Source: JAERML01 sp035687895 (GTDB lineage: Bacteria > Bacteroidota > Ignavibacteria > UBA10030 > UBA6906). From it: DNA of 17,083 nucleotides. Made by a program: the position numbers and the translations under genes. How positions within the stretch are numbered: position 1 is the stretch's first letter; every line of letters begins with the position of its first letter. Under the pieces are notes generated by a model. The model was not told the DNA's origin. It searched no databases and saw only the letters and a list, made by a program, of their open reading frames with translations. Shown piece by piece: positions 7,201-14,287 of the stretch. The stretch lies in NCBI GenBank assembly GCA_035687895.1, contig DASRUE010000093.1, positions 1 to 17,083 of the forward strand, written 5' to 3'.

Positions 7201-7725
7201 CTATCGCTGTCGCTCAAACGTGCGAACGTAGTCATGGAGCGGACCTTGTTCACGTGAATGACAGGAAATGCATCCCGCCCCACGATTGGTGACAGAGAAA
7301 TACGGAGTACCGTCTGTTTCATACTCCGCCCAGAGCCAGCCATTGCCGGCAAGAGGGTTGTTGCGGTCCTTGTGGAGAACGGCATAAAGCACCGTTCCCC
7401 CGCTGGTTCGAATCTGCTTCAGAATAGTCGAACCGTCAGGGAAGGTACTTCCGGAAGGGAGCGTATCTCCTTCCAGAGCACCCAACGCGATTGCATTCAT
7501 GCTCACTCGAACAAACGGTTGGTGAGCGGTTGATCCGTTCAGCGTTCCACTTGTCACGGAGTCTGCGCGAGGAAAAAGTGTGTACGTGGGAAAAGGATCC
7601 CGTTGCGTGAAAAGTGCAAACAACTGATCATCCGGTGGTGCTGGCAACGGTTGTTCCCCGGCATCGGTGCACGATAGTGAACCGAGTGCAGCAAGTGTTA
7701 TCAGAAAAGACGCGGCATTATTCAT
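7201..7725 (-). CDS. Cytochrome P460 / c'-beta-like mono-haem lipoprotein
   Basis: A 174-residue predicted exported protein. The N-terminus (MNNAASFLITLAALGSLSC) is a lipoprotein-like signal with C19 as possible lipid site, although Ser rather than a branched residue at -3 weakens the lipobox. One c-type haem site, CISCH (152-156), lies near the C-terminus. The segment FPDGSTILKQI (95-105), the following strand VLYAVLHKD, the GNGWLWAEYE segment and the late CxxCH followed by HDYVRTF match the general layout of the cytochrome P460 family, whose members oxidise hydroxylamine/NO or bind gaseous ligands. The cross-linking lysine cannot be assigned without an alignment, so it may be a P460 or a c'-beta-like member. 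The ATG at 7725 is chosen over an upstream start at 7782 because GGGGAG (7739-7734) lies eight bases before it and the signal peptide then begins at once. Family assignment is moderate. Confidence 0.75.
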   Translation of the reverse strand: MNNAASFLITLAALGSLSCTDAGEQPLPAPPDDQLFALFTQRDPFPTYTLFPRADSVTSGTLNGSTAHQPFVRVSMNAIALGALEGDTLPSGSTFPDGSTILKQIRTSGGTVLYAVLHKDRNNPLAGNGWLWAEYETDGTPYFSVTNRGAGCISCHSREQGPLHDYVRTFERQR

Positions 7726-7733
7726 TCTCAATT

Positions 7734-7739
7734 CTCCCC
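7734..7739 (-). promoter_or_regulatory. Ribosome binding site fixing the haem-lipoprotein start
   Basis: GGGGAG on the minus strand, eight bases before the ATG at 7725. It favours this start over the in-frame upstream ATG at 7782. Confidence 0.65.
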
Positions 7740-7808
7740 AACCATTTTGCCACATACTCATCCGAATCAATACTAAGGACAACGTACGAGTGGAGTATCA
7801 CGAAAGTA

Positions 7809-8234
7809 TCACTCGATGAACTGCGCGTACTGCTTGATTATATGTCCGGGGATAACTTCCGCTCTCCCGGTCTTTACATCGATCATTGTGCTGATGAAAT
7901 ATCCTTCGGCGGCGAGCTTCCTCGTTTCCTTCTTCAGGATCTGAAAACCAACCTTCACATCCGATTTCTCAAACGACTCAAGCCACGTCCTGACAATAAC
8001 TCTTTCTGCAATATTGAGAGCCCGCTTGAATTCAATATGAAACGTTTTCTGGTACCAGTTCCACCCCTTCTTCAAAAATTCATCCATCGGCATGCCGTAA
8101 CACCGACCCATCTGGTCAAAGCGGGCGTAGAGCACGTAGTCGAAGTACCGTGATCCGTGCACATGGTTATTCATGTCGATATCGTCCGGACGGACGACGA
8201 GTTCTGTTTCGAAGCGTTTGTATTCCATGAGCAT
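7809..8234 (-). CDS. Hotdog-fold acyl-CoA thioesterase (YbgC/FadM/4HBT type)
   Basis: A 141-residue single hotdog-domain protein, probably a cytosolic acyl-CoA thioesterase. The N-terminal motif VRPDDIDMNNHVHGSRYFDYV (about residues 14-34) corresponds to the conserved region of 4-hydroxybenzoyl-CoA thioesterase-like enzymes, with D20 in the position of the usual catalytic Asp and an Asn-His-Val stretch after it. The following WYQKTFHIEFKRAL and ERVIVRTWLESF strands fit the fold. The start is ATG 8234 or ATG 8228 (MEYKRFETEL); neither has a clear ribosome site. It is 83 bases from the haem-lipoprotein gene and 103 from the MFS gene, so operon membership is uncertain. The substrate chain cannot be told from the sequence. 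Confidence 0.85.
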   Translation of the reverse strand: MLMEYKRFETELVVRPDDIDMNNHVHGSRYFDYVLYARFDQMGRCYGMPMDEFLKKGWNWYQKTFHIEFKRALNIAERVIVRTWLESFEKSDVKVGFQILKKETRKLAAEGYFISTMIDVKTGRAEVIPGHIIKQYAQFIE

Positions 8235-8337
8235 GAGTGTGTGTGTGAATTAGAACGCATTTCGTTTCATGAGCTTGTGGCGTGCGAGATTAAAGTCACG
8301 TATTGGACCCTATCTCACCTCATAATTGTTGTTCCCG

Positions 8338-9657
8338 TCATGCTACGGAGCTTTTTCTCGCGTCAATTTTCTTTACTACTGTTGCGTAAATATACAGCGC
8401 AATAGCTGATGTGAGACCGATCGCGGCAAAGTAGTACCAAATGTAGTTCGCGTTCACATACGCGGTTGCCAGTTGTTCCGGAAGAAGGGTGCGGGGGTCG
8501 GGACAATACTTTGTGAGCAGGTAGCCGGAAAGCCCGAAGCCGAGCAGGTTGGCGATAAACGAATGCAGGTGGCCGAATCCGAGATACAGCCCCTCTTCAC
8601 CTTTTGGAGCCTGCCTGGAGAAGAACTCCAGGTATCTCGGAGAAATGAAGCACTCTGCAAGTCCCTGCAACACTATTCCTGCAATCAACATGATAGTGAT
8701 GGGATGAGCGGAGAGACCGAAGGGGAGTGATACGGGGATACCCAACAACGCCTCCAACGTCGGACTCGATGCCATGCACAAGGCAGACAGCGGCATGATC
8801 AGCATCCCGATGGTCATGGATGTAATTGCCTTCGCCTTCTTCAGGAGCTGAGTGATGATCACGACGAATGTGACGACGATTGCAGGATTAACGTTGGCAA
8901 TCCACTCCGGCGATGCCTGCTGACCAACCGTGCGTAACACATATTTCGGCATGGTGGCGTACATCTGGTGCTGAATCATCCAGAATCCCGAAACAATCAA
9001 TATCAGTGTAACAAGCCGCGGGTTTGTGACAACGCGAACGAGCCCACGCCAGACTTCCTTCAACTGCTTTCCCTCTCCCTCAACTCTGACGTTTTTATAG
9101 AAGAGGAACACGACAGCCAACGCGAGAAGAGAAAGCCCCGCGGAGAAATAGTTGATGGATTCAAGTCCTAGGTTCAGCCGTAATGGATACGCGATGGACT
9201 TTCCGGAGAACGAGCCGACATTCACCATCCCATAGAAGATGGAAAACGCCCTGGCTCGGTGTTCAATTGAAGAGGTCTTCGCAACTGTTCCGGTAATCAG
9301 TCCTTTGATAAACGATCCGCCAAGAATAAGCAGAATAACTGCCGGTACCGTCGTGGCTCTGTACGGCAACGAGCCCAAAGCAAAGAACCCGACCGTGAGT
9401 AATGCGAATGCAAGAAGCATTGCCTTCCGGAACCCCATCTTGTCTGCCAGTGCACCCGTGAAGGGTGGCATGAAATAGACACCAGCGGCATAGAACCCGC
9501 CGAGCCAGGCCGCATCGATGTCATCAAACCCGACGACGTTGGAAAGGTAGAGCGTAAAGGTGATGAAAACCGCATAGAACGATGCTCGCTCGAAAAGCTC
9601 GACGGCATTTGCTATCCAGAACGCTTGGGGAAATTTCCACGAGTTTTTTCCTGACAC
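8338..9657 (-). CDS. MFS transporter, POT/PTR-like
   Basis: An inner-membrane transporter of 439 residues with about 12 hydrophobic helices. The first helix contains ELFERASFYAV (E20, E23, R24), matching the ExxER proton-coupling motif of the proton-dependent oligopeptide transporter branch of the major facilitator superfamily. The loop after helix 2 reads GALADKMGFRKAML (MFS motif A). The usual POT signature further along is not obvious, so the substrate (peptide, nitrate, sugar or other) is open. The start is taken as GTG 9657, because GGAG (9667-9664) lies six bases before it and the protein then begins SGKNSWKFPQAFWIANAVE, as in relatives. The frame stays open to 9984, but the extra 109 residues lie over the ndh coding sequence and are not protein-like. 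It is 46 bases downstream of ndh, so co-transcription is likely. Confidence 0.86.
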   Translation of the reverse strand: MSGKNSWKFPQAFWIANAVELFERASFYAVFITFTLYLSNVVGFDDIDAAWLGGFYAAGVYFMPPFTGALADKMGFRKAMLLAFALLTVGFFALGSLPYRATTVPAVILLILGGSFIKGLITGTVAKTSSIEHRARAFSIFYGMVNVGSFSGKSIAYPLRLNLGLESINYFSAGLSLLALAVVFLFYKNVRVEGEGKQLKEVWRGLVRVVTNPRLVTLILIVSGFWMIQHQMYATMPKYVLRTVGQQASPEWIANVNPAIVVTFVVIITQLLKKAKAITSMTIGMLIMPLSALCMASSPTLEALLGIPVSLPFGLSAHPITIMLIAGIVLQGLAECFISPRYLEFFSRQAPKGEEGLYLGFGHLHSFIANLLGFGLSGYLLTKYCPDPRTLLPEQLATAYVNANYIWYYFAAIGLTSAIALYIYATVVKKIDARKSSVA

Positions 9658-9663
9658 AGAGCT

Positions 9664-9667
9664 CTCC
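9664..9667 (-). promoter_or_regulatory. Ribosome binding site deciding a GTG start for the MFS gene
   Basis: GGAG on the minus strand with six bases to the GTG at 9657. It lies just downstream of the ndh stop and is the main argument for the short MFS protein. Confidence 0.6.
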
Positions 9668-9703
9668 GTTTGTTTGAGTGGCAATTGTGCTGCTGTGACC
9701 TGA

Positions 9704-10936
9704 TTAGAACTGACTGATGTCCCGCCCAAAAACCTTCGCTTTGATCCAATCGAACATGACCAACACTTTGTTCTTGACGCTGACGATTCGGGAAAGGTAC
9801 GCAGAGCGCCAGAAAAGCCATGTGGCCCACCCATGGCCCTTATACGTCTCGAGATCAGCAAGTGCGCGGTTGCCACCAACGTATGCAAGCATACCGAGAT
9901 GATTGTAGCGGAACGGCTCCACGGAGAGTGTTCGCGCCCGCCGTGTGAGTGCCTTACCGAGATACTTCCCCTGTTGCTGGGCAACCTGGGACGTTGCGGG
10001 GAGCGATCCCCGCTCGATCACGCTGCAATCTCCCATGGCAAAGATATTGTCAAATCCTTTGACGTGGAAATAAGAATCGATCACAATCCGTTCGCTTTGA
10101 TCCTTGGGAAGTATTGCATTCTTCACAAACTCTGTTGGCCCGTTTCCTGTGGACCAGAGAAGAAGTCCATACGAGATGTTGGACCCATCGGCCAGGTGGA
10201 TGACGGATTCCTCCACTTTCACGACGGGGGCTTCAGTCAACACACTAATCCGCTGCCGACGGAATAGGTCTGTAGCGTAGTCCCGGAGCTTCTGATCGAA
10301 CGTGTTGAGGATCTCCTTCGCAGCTTCCACGAGAGTGATCCTCGCCTCGGCGACAAGGTGGGGGTATGACTTCCTTAGATCTTCGAGCATGAAGTCATTC
10401 AGCTCTGCTGCAAACTCCACCCCCGTTGGTCCACCTCCGCAAATAACAAAATGGATAAGGCGGTGCCTTTCTTCGATACTGATTCCCGGTAGGTTTGCCT
10501 GCTCAAAGCTGCTGATCACGCGTTGGCGAATCTCACGGGCGTCATTCAATTCTTTAAGGAAGAGAGCATGTTCAGCCACCCCGGGGACATTGAATGTGTT
10601 GCTTACCGCTCCAACAGCGATCACCAATAGATCATACTTGACATCAAACAGATGTCTGTTCGCGACGCCGCTGCACGTTACGCTGTTCCGGGCGGCGTCA
10701 AGCACTTTGCATGAGGCATGGTAGAAACGAAGGTCTGCCCTCGCATGGCGGATTGGTTCGATGATGCTCCGGAACTCAATCGTTCCGACCGTGGTACTGG
10801 GAAGAAGAGGAGTAAAGAGGAAGTGGTTCCGGGGACTGATCACCGTGACGATATAGTCATCCTTGAGGTGCTTAACAAGATTGAACGCACCGAAGCCTGT
10901 GCCAAGGACTACAAGTCGTGGTTTTGTGTCGGGCAT
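9704..10936 (-). CDS. ndh: Type II NADH dehydrogenase (NDH-2)
   Basis: A 410-residue single-subunit, non-proton-pumping NADH:quinone oxidoreductase, membrane-attached on the cytosolic side. The N-terminal FAD site is LGTGFGAFNL (11-20); HFLFTPLLPS (38-47) is the conserved NDH-2 segment; the NADH site is CGGGPTGVEFAAEL (166-179); the second FAD motif is AMGDCS (300-305); and the quinone-side motif AQQQGKYLG (319-327) follows. The C-terminal region from about 370 (WATWLFWRSAYLSR ... VLVMFDWIKAKVF) is amphipathic and fits the membrane anchor. The ATG at 10936 has only CT-rich sequence before it, so translation may depend on larE 29 bases upstream. Sulfide:quinone reductase is excluded by the lack of its cysteine pattern. 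Confidence 0.93.
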   Translation of the reverse strand: MPDTKPRLVVLGTGFGAFNLVKHLKDDYIVTVISPRNHFLFTPLLPSTTVGTIEFRSIIEPIRHARADLRFYHASCKVLDAARNSVTCSGVANRHLFDVKYDLLVIAVGAVSNTFNVPGVAEHALFLKELNDAREIRQRVISSFEQANLPGISIEERHRLIHFVICGGGPTGVEFAAELNDFMLEDLRKSYPHLVAEARITLVEAAKEILNTFDQKLRDYATDLFRRQRISVLTEAPVVKVEESVIHLADGSNISYGLLLWSTGNGPTEFVKNAILPKDQSERIVIDSYFHVKGFDNIFAMGDCSVIERGSLPATSQVAQQQGKYLGKALTRRARTLSVEPFRYNHLGMLAYVGGNRALADLETYKGHGWATWLFWRSAYLSRIVSVKNKVLVMFDWIKAKVFGRDISQF

Positions 10937-10965
10937 GGGGGAGCAATGCTATGGGGCAGGCTCAT

Positions 10966-11811
10966 TCAGGAAGAGTACTGCAGCTGGATCTCAACCGGAA
11001 GGACTTCATTCATGGAACCGGTACGATATCCTTGCAGGTCGAGGGTGATGTACGTGAAGCCGAGCCCCTTCAGATGTGTAACGATCTTCTCACGGAGGAC
11101 GTCATCCATCAAACGCGTGATTTCTTGAGTCCCGACCTCGATGCGTGCAGTCCGTTCATCGTGAAATCGTACGCGGAAGAACCTGAATCCGAGATCACGC
11201 AGCAACGTTTCAGCCCGGTCCACTCTTGTCAGGTTTTCTTTGGTAATTGCCATTCCGTACGGGAAGCGTGAGGAAAGACAGGCGAACGCCGGTTTGTCCC
11301 AGGTTTGAAGTCCGAGATGGTGCGAAATCTCCCGGACCTCGGCTTTGCTAAGTCCGGCTTCAAGTAGTGGGGAGCGGACGTTCTTCTCCGTCCGGGCTTT
11401 CATTCCTGGTCGAAAATCTCCAACATCATCAGTGATCGTCCCGTCGGCAATCCAGGTGATATTCTCGCTTGCCGCGATATCGCCCAACTTTCCAAACAAC
11501 TCGGTCTTGCAGAAGTAGCACCGGTCCGGTGGGTTCTCCCTGAATTTTACAACATCCGTCTCTTCAGTGGTGACCACAACATACCGTGCTCCGATCTGCT
11601 CGGCGAGTGTAACGGCCTCTTCAAATTCCCTCGTCGGATACGTTTCTGATCGACCGATCATGGCGATGGCGTTCGTACCCAAAACGTCGATGGCCACCTT
11701 CATGAGAAGTGTGCTATCCACGCCGCCGGAATACCCGATGGCGACGCTCCCCATGTCTCGCAGGATCGTGGTCAAGTCGACGTATTTCCTCCGGGTATTT
11801 TCAGAGAGCAT
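10966..11811 (-). CDS. larE: ATP-dependent sulfur transferase LarE (three-cysteine type)
   Basis: A 281-residue PP-loop enzyme. LarE adenylates the carboxylates of pyridinium-3,5-biscarboxylic acid mononucleotide and thiolates them to make the nickel-pincer cofactor of lactate racemase-type enzymes. The PP-loop is SGGVDST (28-34), and IGRSETYPTREFEEA (residues about 52-66) is typical. The C-terminal motif KPAFACLSSRFPYG holds C178, equivalent to the sacrificial cysteine of Lactobacillus LarE. C98 and C101 form a CxxC in PPDRCYFCKTELF. This three-cysteine set is known from LarE proteins that bind a [4Fe-4S] cluster and can act catalytically. ATG 11811 is preferred over GTG 11826. The next gene, ndh, begins 29 bases on. 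No larB, larC or larA is in the window. Confidence 0.9.
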   Translation of the reverse strand: MLSENTRRKYVDLTTILRDMGSVAIGYSGGVDSTLLMKVAIDVLGTNAIAMIGRSETYPTREFEEAVTLAEQIGARYVVVTTEETDVVKFRENPPDRCYFCKTELFGKLGDIAASENITWIADGTITDDVGDFRPGMKARTEKNVRSPLLEAGLSKAEVREISHHLGLQTWDKPAFACLSSRFPYGMAITKENLTRVDRAETLLRDLGFRFFRVRFHDERTARIEVGTQEITRLMDDVLREKIVTHLKGLGFTYITLDLQGYRTGSMNEVLPVEIQLQYSS

Positions 11812-11828
11812 GGGAATTTCCCGCACGT

Positions 11829-11864
11829 GAAAAACAAAACGCCGCCCCGAATTTCCGGGACGGC
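11829..11864 (-). terminator. Intrinsic terminator after the large TPR gene
   Basis: On the minus strand GCCGTCCCG and CGGGGCGGC pair with one mismatch around a short AT-rich loop (11864-11841) and are followed by GTTTTGTTTTT (11840-11830). It sits between the TPR gene and larE, so larE-ndh-MFS need another promoter or read-through. Confidence 0.75.
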
Positions 11865-11908
11865 TTGAATATACACAATATCTATTGCGAATTCATCCCC
11901 GGCAAGAT

Positions 11909-13333
11909 TTACCGTCGGAGGATGCTTTTGAATTCTTTGATGGATCGGACACCAGGGAACTCCTGCTCAAACATCCTCCGCTTGTCCGGGTCCAGTTGGA
12001 ATGAGCTCTTCAACGACTCGAGTGCATCAAACGTACGGTTGAGGACAAGCAGGACTTTTGCCCTGCTGTAGTACGGGTCCGCAGAGTTAGGGTTTGCCTG
12101 GATGGATCGGTCGAACGATTTTAGAGACTGTTTGAAGTAACCAAGCTCGAAAAGTGTTTCACCGTAGTCCAACCACGCCTCAAAGTTCATTGGCTCCAGC
12201 TTTGTGACCACCCGGTAACTGATAAGCGATTCCCGGATCCGCCCCATATTGTACAATAGATCCGCTTTCGCGTACCAGAGCTCCGGATAATCCTTGCACA
12301 GCGAAAGGGCCTTGTTGTAGTCCGCAAGGGCACGCCTGAACTGCTCCAGTGAATCGTAGCAGCTTCCGCGGCCGAAATACGATTCGTAATGGTCCGGGTC
12401 GTACTTGATTGCCTGGCTAAAGCACTTGATGGCCTCCTCGTACTCACACAGCTCCTCATACGCATTACCGAGGTTGTGCCAGGCAGGAACATCCTTCTCT
12501 TCGAGACGGAGGGTTTCTTTGTAGCACCCGAGGGCATCGTGGAGGCGGCCCATGTTGGCGAGTGCATTTCCTTTGTTGTACCACGCTGCGGGGAAACTCT
12601 CGTGAATGGCGAGGGCCATATCGTAACTGTCGATGGCCTTGCTGTAGCGGACCAGCCGGTTCAGGACGATTCCGCGGTTGTACCAGGCGTTGTAGTTGTA
12701 GGGGTCCAGCTTCAGATGTTCGTCGTAGGCCCGCAGAGACTCCTCTGGCTTATCGAGGTAGTCGTAACAGTACCCCAGTTCATACCAGGCATCCCGGTGC
12801 TCAGGGTTTCCGTCGATGATGTACCTGAACATGAGGATTGCATCGTCGAATTGTGCCATCTTCTCAAAGATGATTGCCTTGTTGAAGAGGGCGTCCTCAT
12901 TTGTGGGGTCAATTTCCAGGGCCCGTTCGAAGCAGGCAAGAGCTTCTTCGTTCCTGCCAAGATCATCAAGTGTGATACCCTTGTTGATCAGCATCTCCGG
13001 ATCCACCGGGTTCAGGTTTAATGCACGATCATAGCAATCGACAGCCTCCTCGTATCTGAAAAGACCGCTCAAAATCATACCCTTCTTTTGCCAGGCGTCG
13101 GCACTGTAGGGAACTACTTCGAGAAGCTTGTCAACAAAATGGAGGGCTTCCTCGTATTTCTCGTTGTCGAAGTAATAGTTGATGATCTCCTCCAGAGCCT
13201 CGATATTGGAGATTCCGGAGGAGCCGTTCTTTAACATGTCCCGGAACCGCTTCAGCTCTTCATCAAGACGGTCTTTCCGATGTTGCTCGTTCTCGGGATC
13301 GTCTTCGAAGCCGCCAAAATCCAGATTGCTCAT
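11909..13333 (-). CDS. Large tetratricopeptide-repeat protein
   Basis: A 474-residue cytoplasmic protein built almost wholly of TPR units. After an acidic N-terminus (MSNLDFGGFEDDPENEQ), about eleven or twelve 34-residue repeats run from near residue 47 to 455. Clear copies are AWQKKGMILSGLFRYEEAVD, LINKGITLDDLGRNEEALAC, AWYNKGNALANMGRLHDALG and AWHNLGNAYEELCEYEEAIK. No enzymatic domain, signal peptide or membrane helix is visible. Function is unknown; such proteins are scaffolds, and long TPR proteins of this kind are common in Bacteroidota and relatives. A GAGGG ribosome site at 13344-13340 lies six bases before the ATG. It ends at its own terminator and is divergent from yggS, so it is probably a single transcription unit. 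Confidence 0.92.
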   Translation of the reverse strand: MSNLDFGGFEDDPENEQHRKDRLDEELKRFRDMLKNGSSGISNIEALEEIINYYFDNEKYEEALHFVDKLLEVVPYSADAWQKKGMILSGLFRYEEAVDCYDRALNLNPVDPEMLINKGITLDDLGRNEEALACFERALEIDPTNEDALFNKAIIFEKMAQFDDAILMFRYIIDGNPEHRDAWYELGYCYDYLDKPEESLRAYDEHLKLDPYNYNAWYNRGIVLNRLVRYSKAIDSYDMALAIHESFPAAWYNKGNALANMGRLHDALGCYKETLRLEEKDVPAWHNLGNAYEELCEYEEAIKCFSQAIKYDPDHYESYFGRGSCYDSLEQFRRALADYNKALSLCKDYPELWYAKADLLYNMGRIRESLISYRVVTKLEPMNFEAWLDYGETLFELGYFKQSLKSFDRSIQANPNSADPYYSRAKVLLVLNRTFDALESLKSSFQLDPDKRRMFEQEFPGVRSIKEFKSILRR

Positions 13334-13406
13334 GCAAAGCCCTCTTCAAAAGTGTGGACAACACTCCGCGGAATCATCGGGAGCCTATGTGTGTCCGTCT
13401 TGAATA

Positions 13407-13435
13407 AAGGAAAAGAAAAATAGACCGTAAGTCAA
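13407..13435 (-). promoter_or_regulatory. Possible promoter of the large TPR gene
   Basis: On the minus strand TTGACT (13435-13430) is followed after 17 bases by TTCCTT (13412-13407). The -35 is identical to that of rpsT, but the -10 is poor, so this is tentative. Confidence 0.3.
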
Positions 13436-13494
13436 GAAACCGGAGAACACGTGGAAGTGAACGTGGAAGAGACTGGTGAAATCGTACCATTTTA

Positions 13495-13523
13495 TTGATT
13501 TTGAACAAGGCATGGCTTATATT
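13495..13523 (+). promoter_or_regulatory. Probable sigma-70-type promoter of yggS
   Basis: TTGATT (13495-13500), a 17-base spacer and TATATT (13518-13523). The predicted transcript start near 13530 leaves only about ten bases of leader before the ATG at 13540, and no Shine-Dalgarno site is present there. Confidence 0.6.
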
Positions 13524-13539
13524 AAACCTTTGGTTTTTA

Positions 13540-14235
13540 ATGATTTACCAAAATGTAGAGCACATACGAGAGAGAACCCGGATCGCGTGTCTAAAGGCTG
13601 GGAGGGATCCGGCAGCTGTTACGCTCCTTGCTGTTTCTAAGACATTCCCGGCTACGGCTGTTAAAGAGGCGGTGGACGCAGGCGTTCTCGATATCGGCGA
13701 GAACTATGTCCAGGAGATGCTGAAAAAGCGGGAAGATCTCCAAGATTCGTCGATCCGTTGGCATTTCATCGGACATCTGCAGTCCAACAAGGTAAAATAC
13801 CTCTCTGACTGGGTTTTCCTCATCCATGCCGTTGACAATGCCACGCTGGCTGGGGAAATCAACAAACGAGGGGTTCAGTTCGGAAGGTTTGTTGACATCC
13901 TGGTAGAAGTGAACACAACGGACGAATCTTCAAAATTTGGAGTTCACCCGCAGGAAACCGTGGAGTTCATACAGAGTCTTTCAAGCCTTGACCACATCAA
14001 GATCAAGGGATTGATGACCATCGGACCATTTCTCCCCGACCCGGAAGGGTCAAGACCGATGTTCAGGCAGTTACGGATGTTGAAGGAAGAAATCAGCCTG
14101 CTAAACCTGCCGAACGTGGAGATGGAGCACCTTTCGATGGGCATGACAGGGGATTTTGAAGTGGCAATCGATGAGGGGGCCACGATTATCAGGATAGGCA
14201 CGGCGATATTCGGGTCAAGAACAAAAAAAACCTGA
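13540..14235 (+). CDS. yggS: YggS/PROSC family PLP-binding protein
   Basis: A 231-residue member of the YggS/YlmE/PLPBP family, which binds pyridoxal 5'-phosphate and helps keep vitamin B6 and amino-acid pools in balance without known catalytic activity. The PLP lysine is K34 in TLLAVSKTFPA. Further family motifs are GENYVQEMLKK, WHFIGHLQSNKVKYL, VEVNTTDESSKFG, IKGLMTIGPF and LSMGMTGDFEVAIDEGATIIRIGTAIFG. The ATG at 13540 is chosen; the open frame begins 45 bases upstream inside the predicted promoter. An A8 run lies six bases before the stop. It heads the plus-strand set that continues with divIVA, as ylmE does in Bacillus. Confidence 0.95.
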   Translation: MIYQNVEHIRERTRIACLKAGRDPAAVTLLAVSKTFPATAVKEAVDAGVLDIGENYVQEMLKKREDLQDSSIRWHFIGHLQSNKVKYLSDWVFLIHAVDNATLAGEINKRGVQFGRFVDILVEVNTTDESSKFGVHPQETVEFIQSLSSLDHIKIKGLMTIGPFLPDPEGSRPMFRQLRMLKEEISLLNLPNVEMEHLSMGMTGDFEVAIDEGATIIRIGTAIFGSRTKKT

Positions 14236-14277
14236 ACGTGACGCTTGTTCAGTTACACACACAAGTCGTTCGACAAC

Positions 14278-14282
14278 GGAGG
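14278..14282 (+). promoter_or_regulatory. Strong ribosome binding site of divIVA
   Basis: GGAGG five bases before the ATG at 14288, the best Shine-Dalgarno match in the window. Confidence 0.7.
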
Positions 14283-14287
14283 TTCCC

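Noticed and set aside
7796..7812. Two direct copies of GTATCAC near the thioesterase stop
   Set aside because: Seven-base repeats at this spacing are expected by chance, and no function is suggested.
7614..8153. Plus-strand open frame of 179 codons
   Set aside because: Antisense to the haem lipoprotein and the thioesterase, both of which have recognisable motifs.
8238..8247. Short GT dinucleotide run before the thioesterase gene
   Set aside because: Only about five units; not a meaningful microsatellite or phase-variation tract.
9658..9984. N-terminal extension of the MFS transporter by 109 residues
   Set aside because: It lies over the ndh 3' end in another frame, is not membrane-like, and a good ribosome site precedes GTG 9657.
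12389..13021. Plus-strand open frame of 210 codons
   Set aside because: Antisense to the TPR repeats; it has the repetitive composition of a mirror of those repeats.
14232..14252. Hairpin CTGAAC/GTTCAG as yggS terminator
   Set aside because: Six pairs with a nine-base loop and no T-run; too weak to call a terminator.
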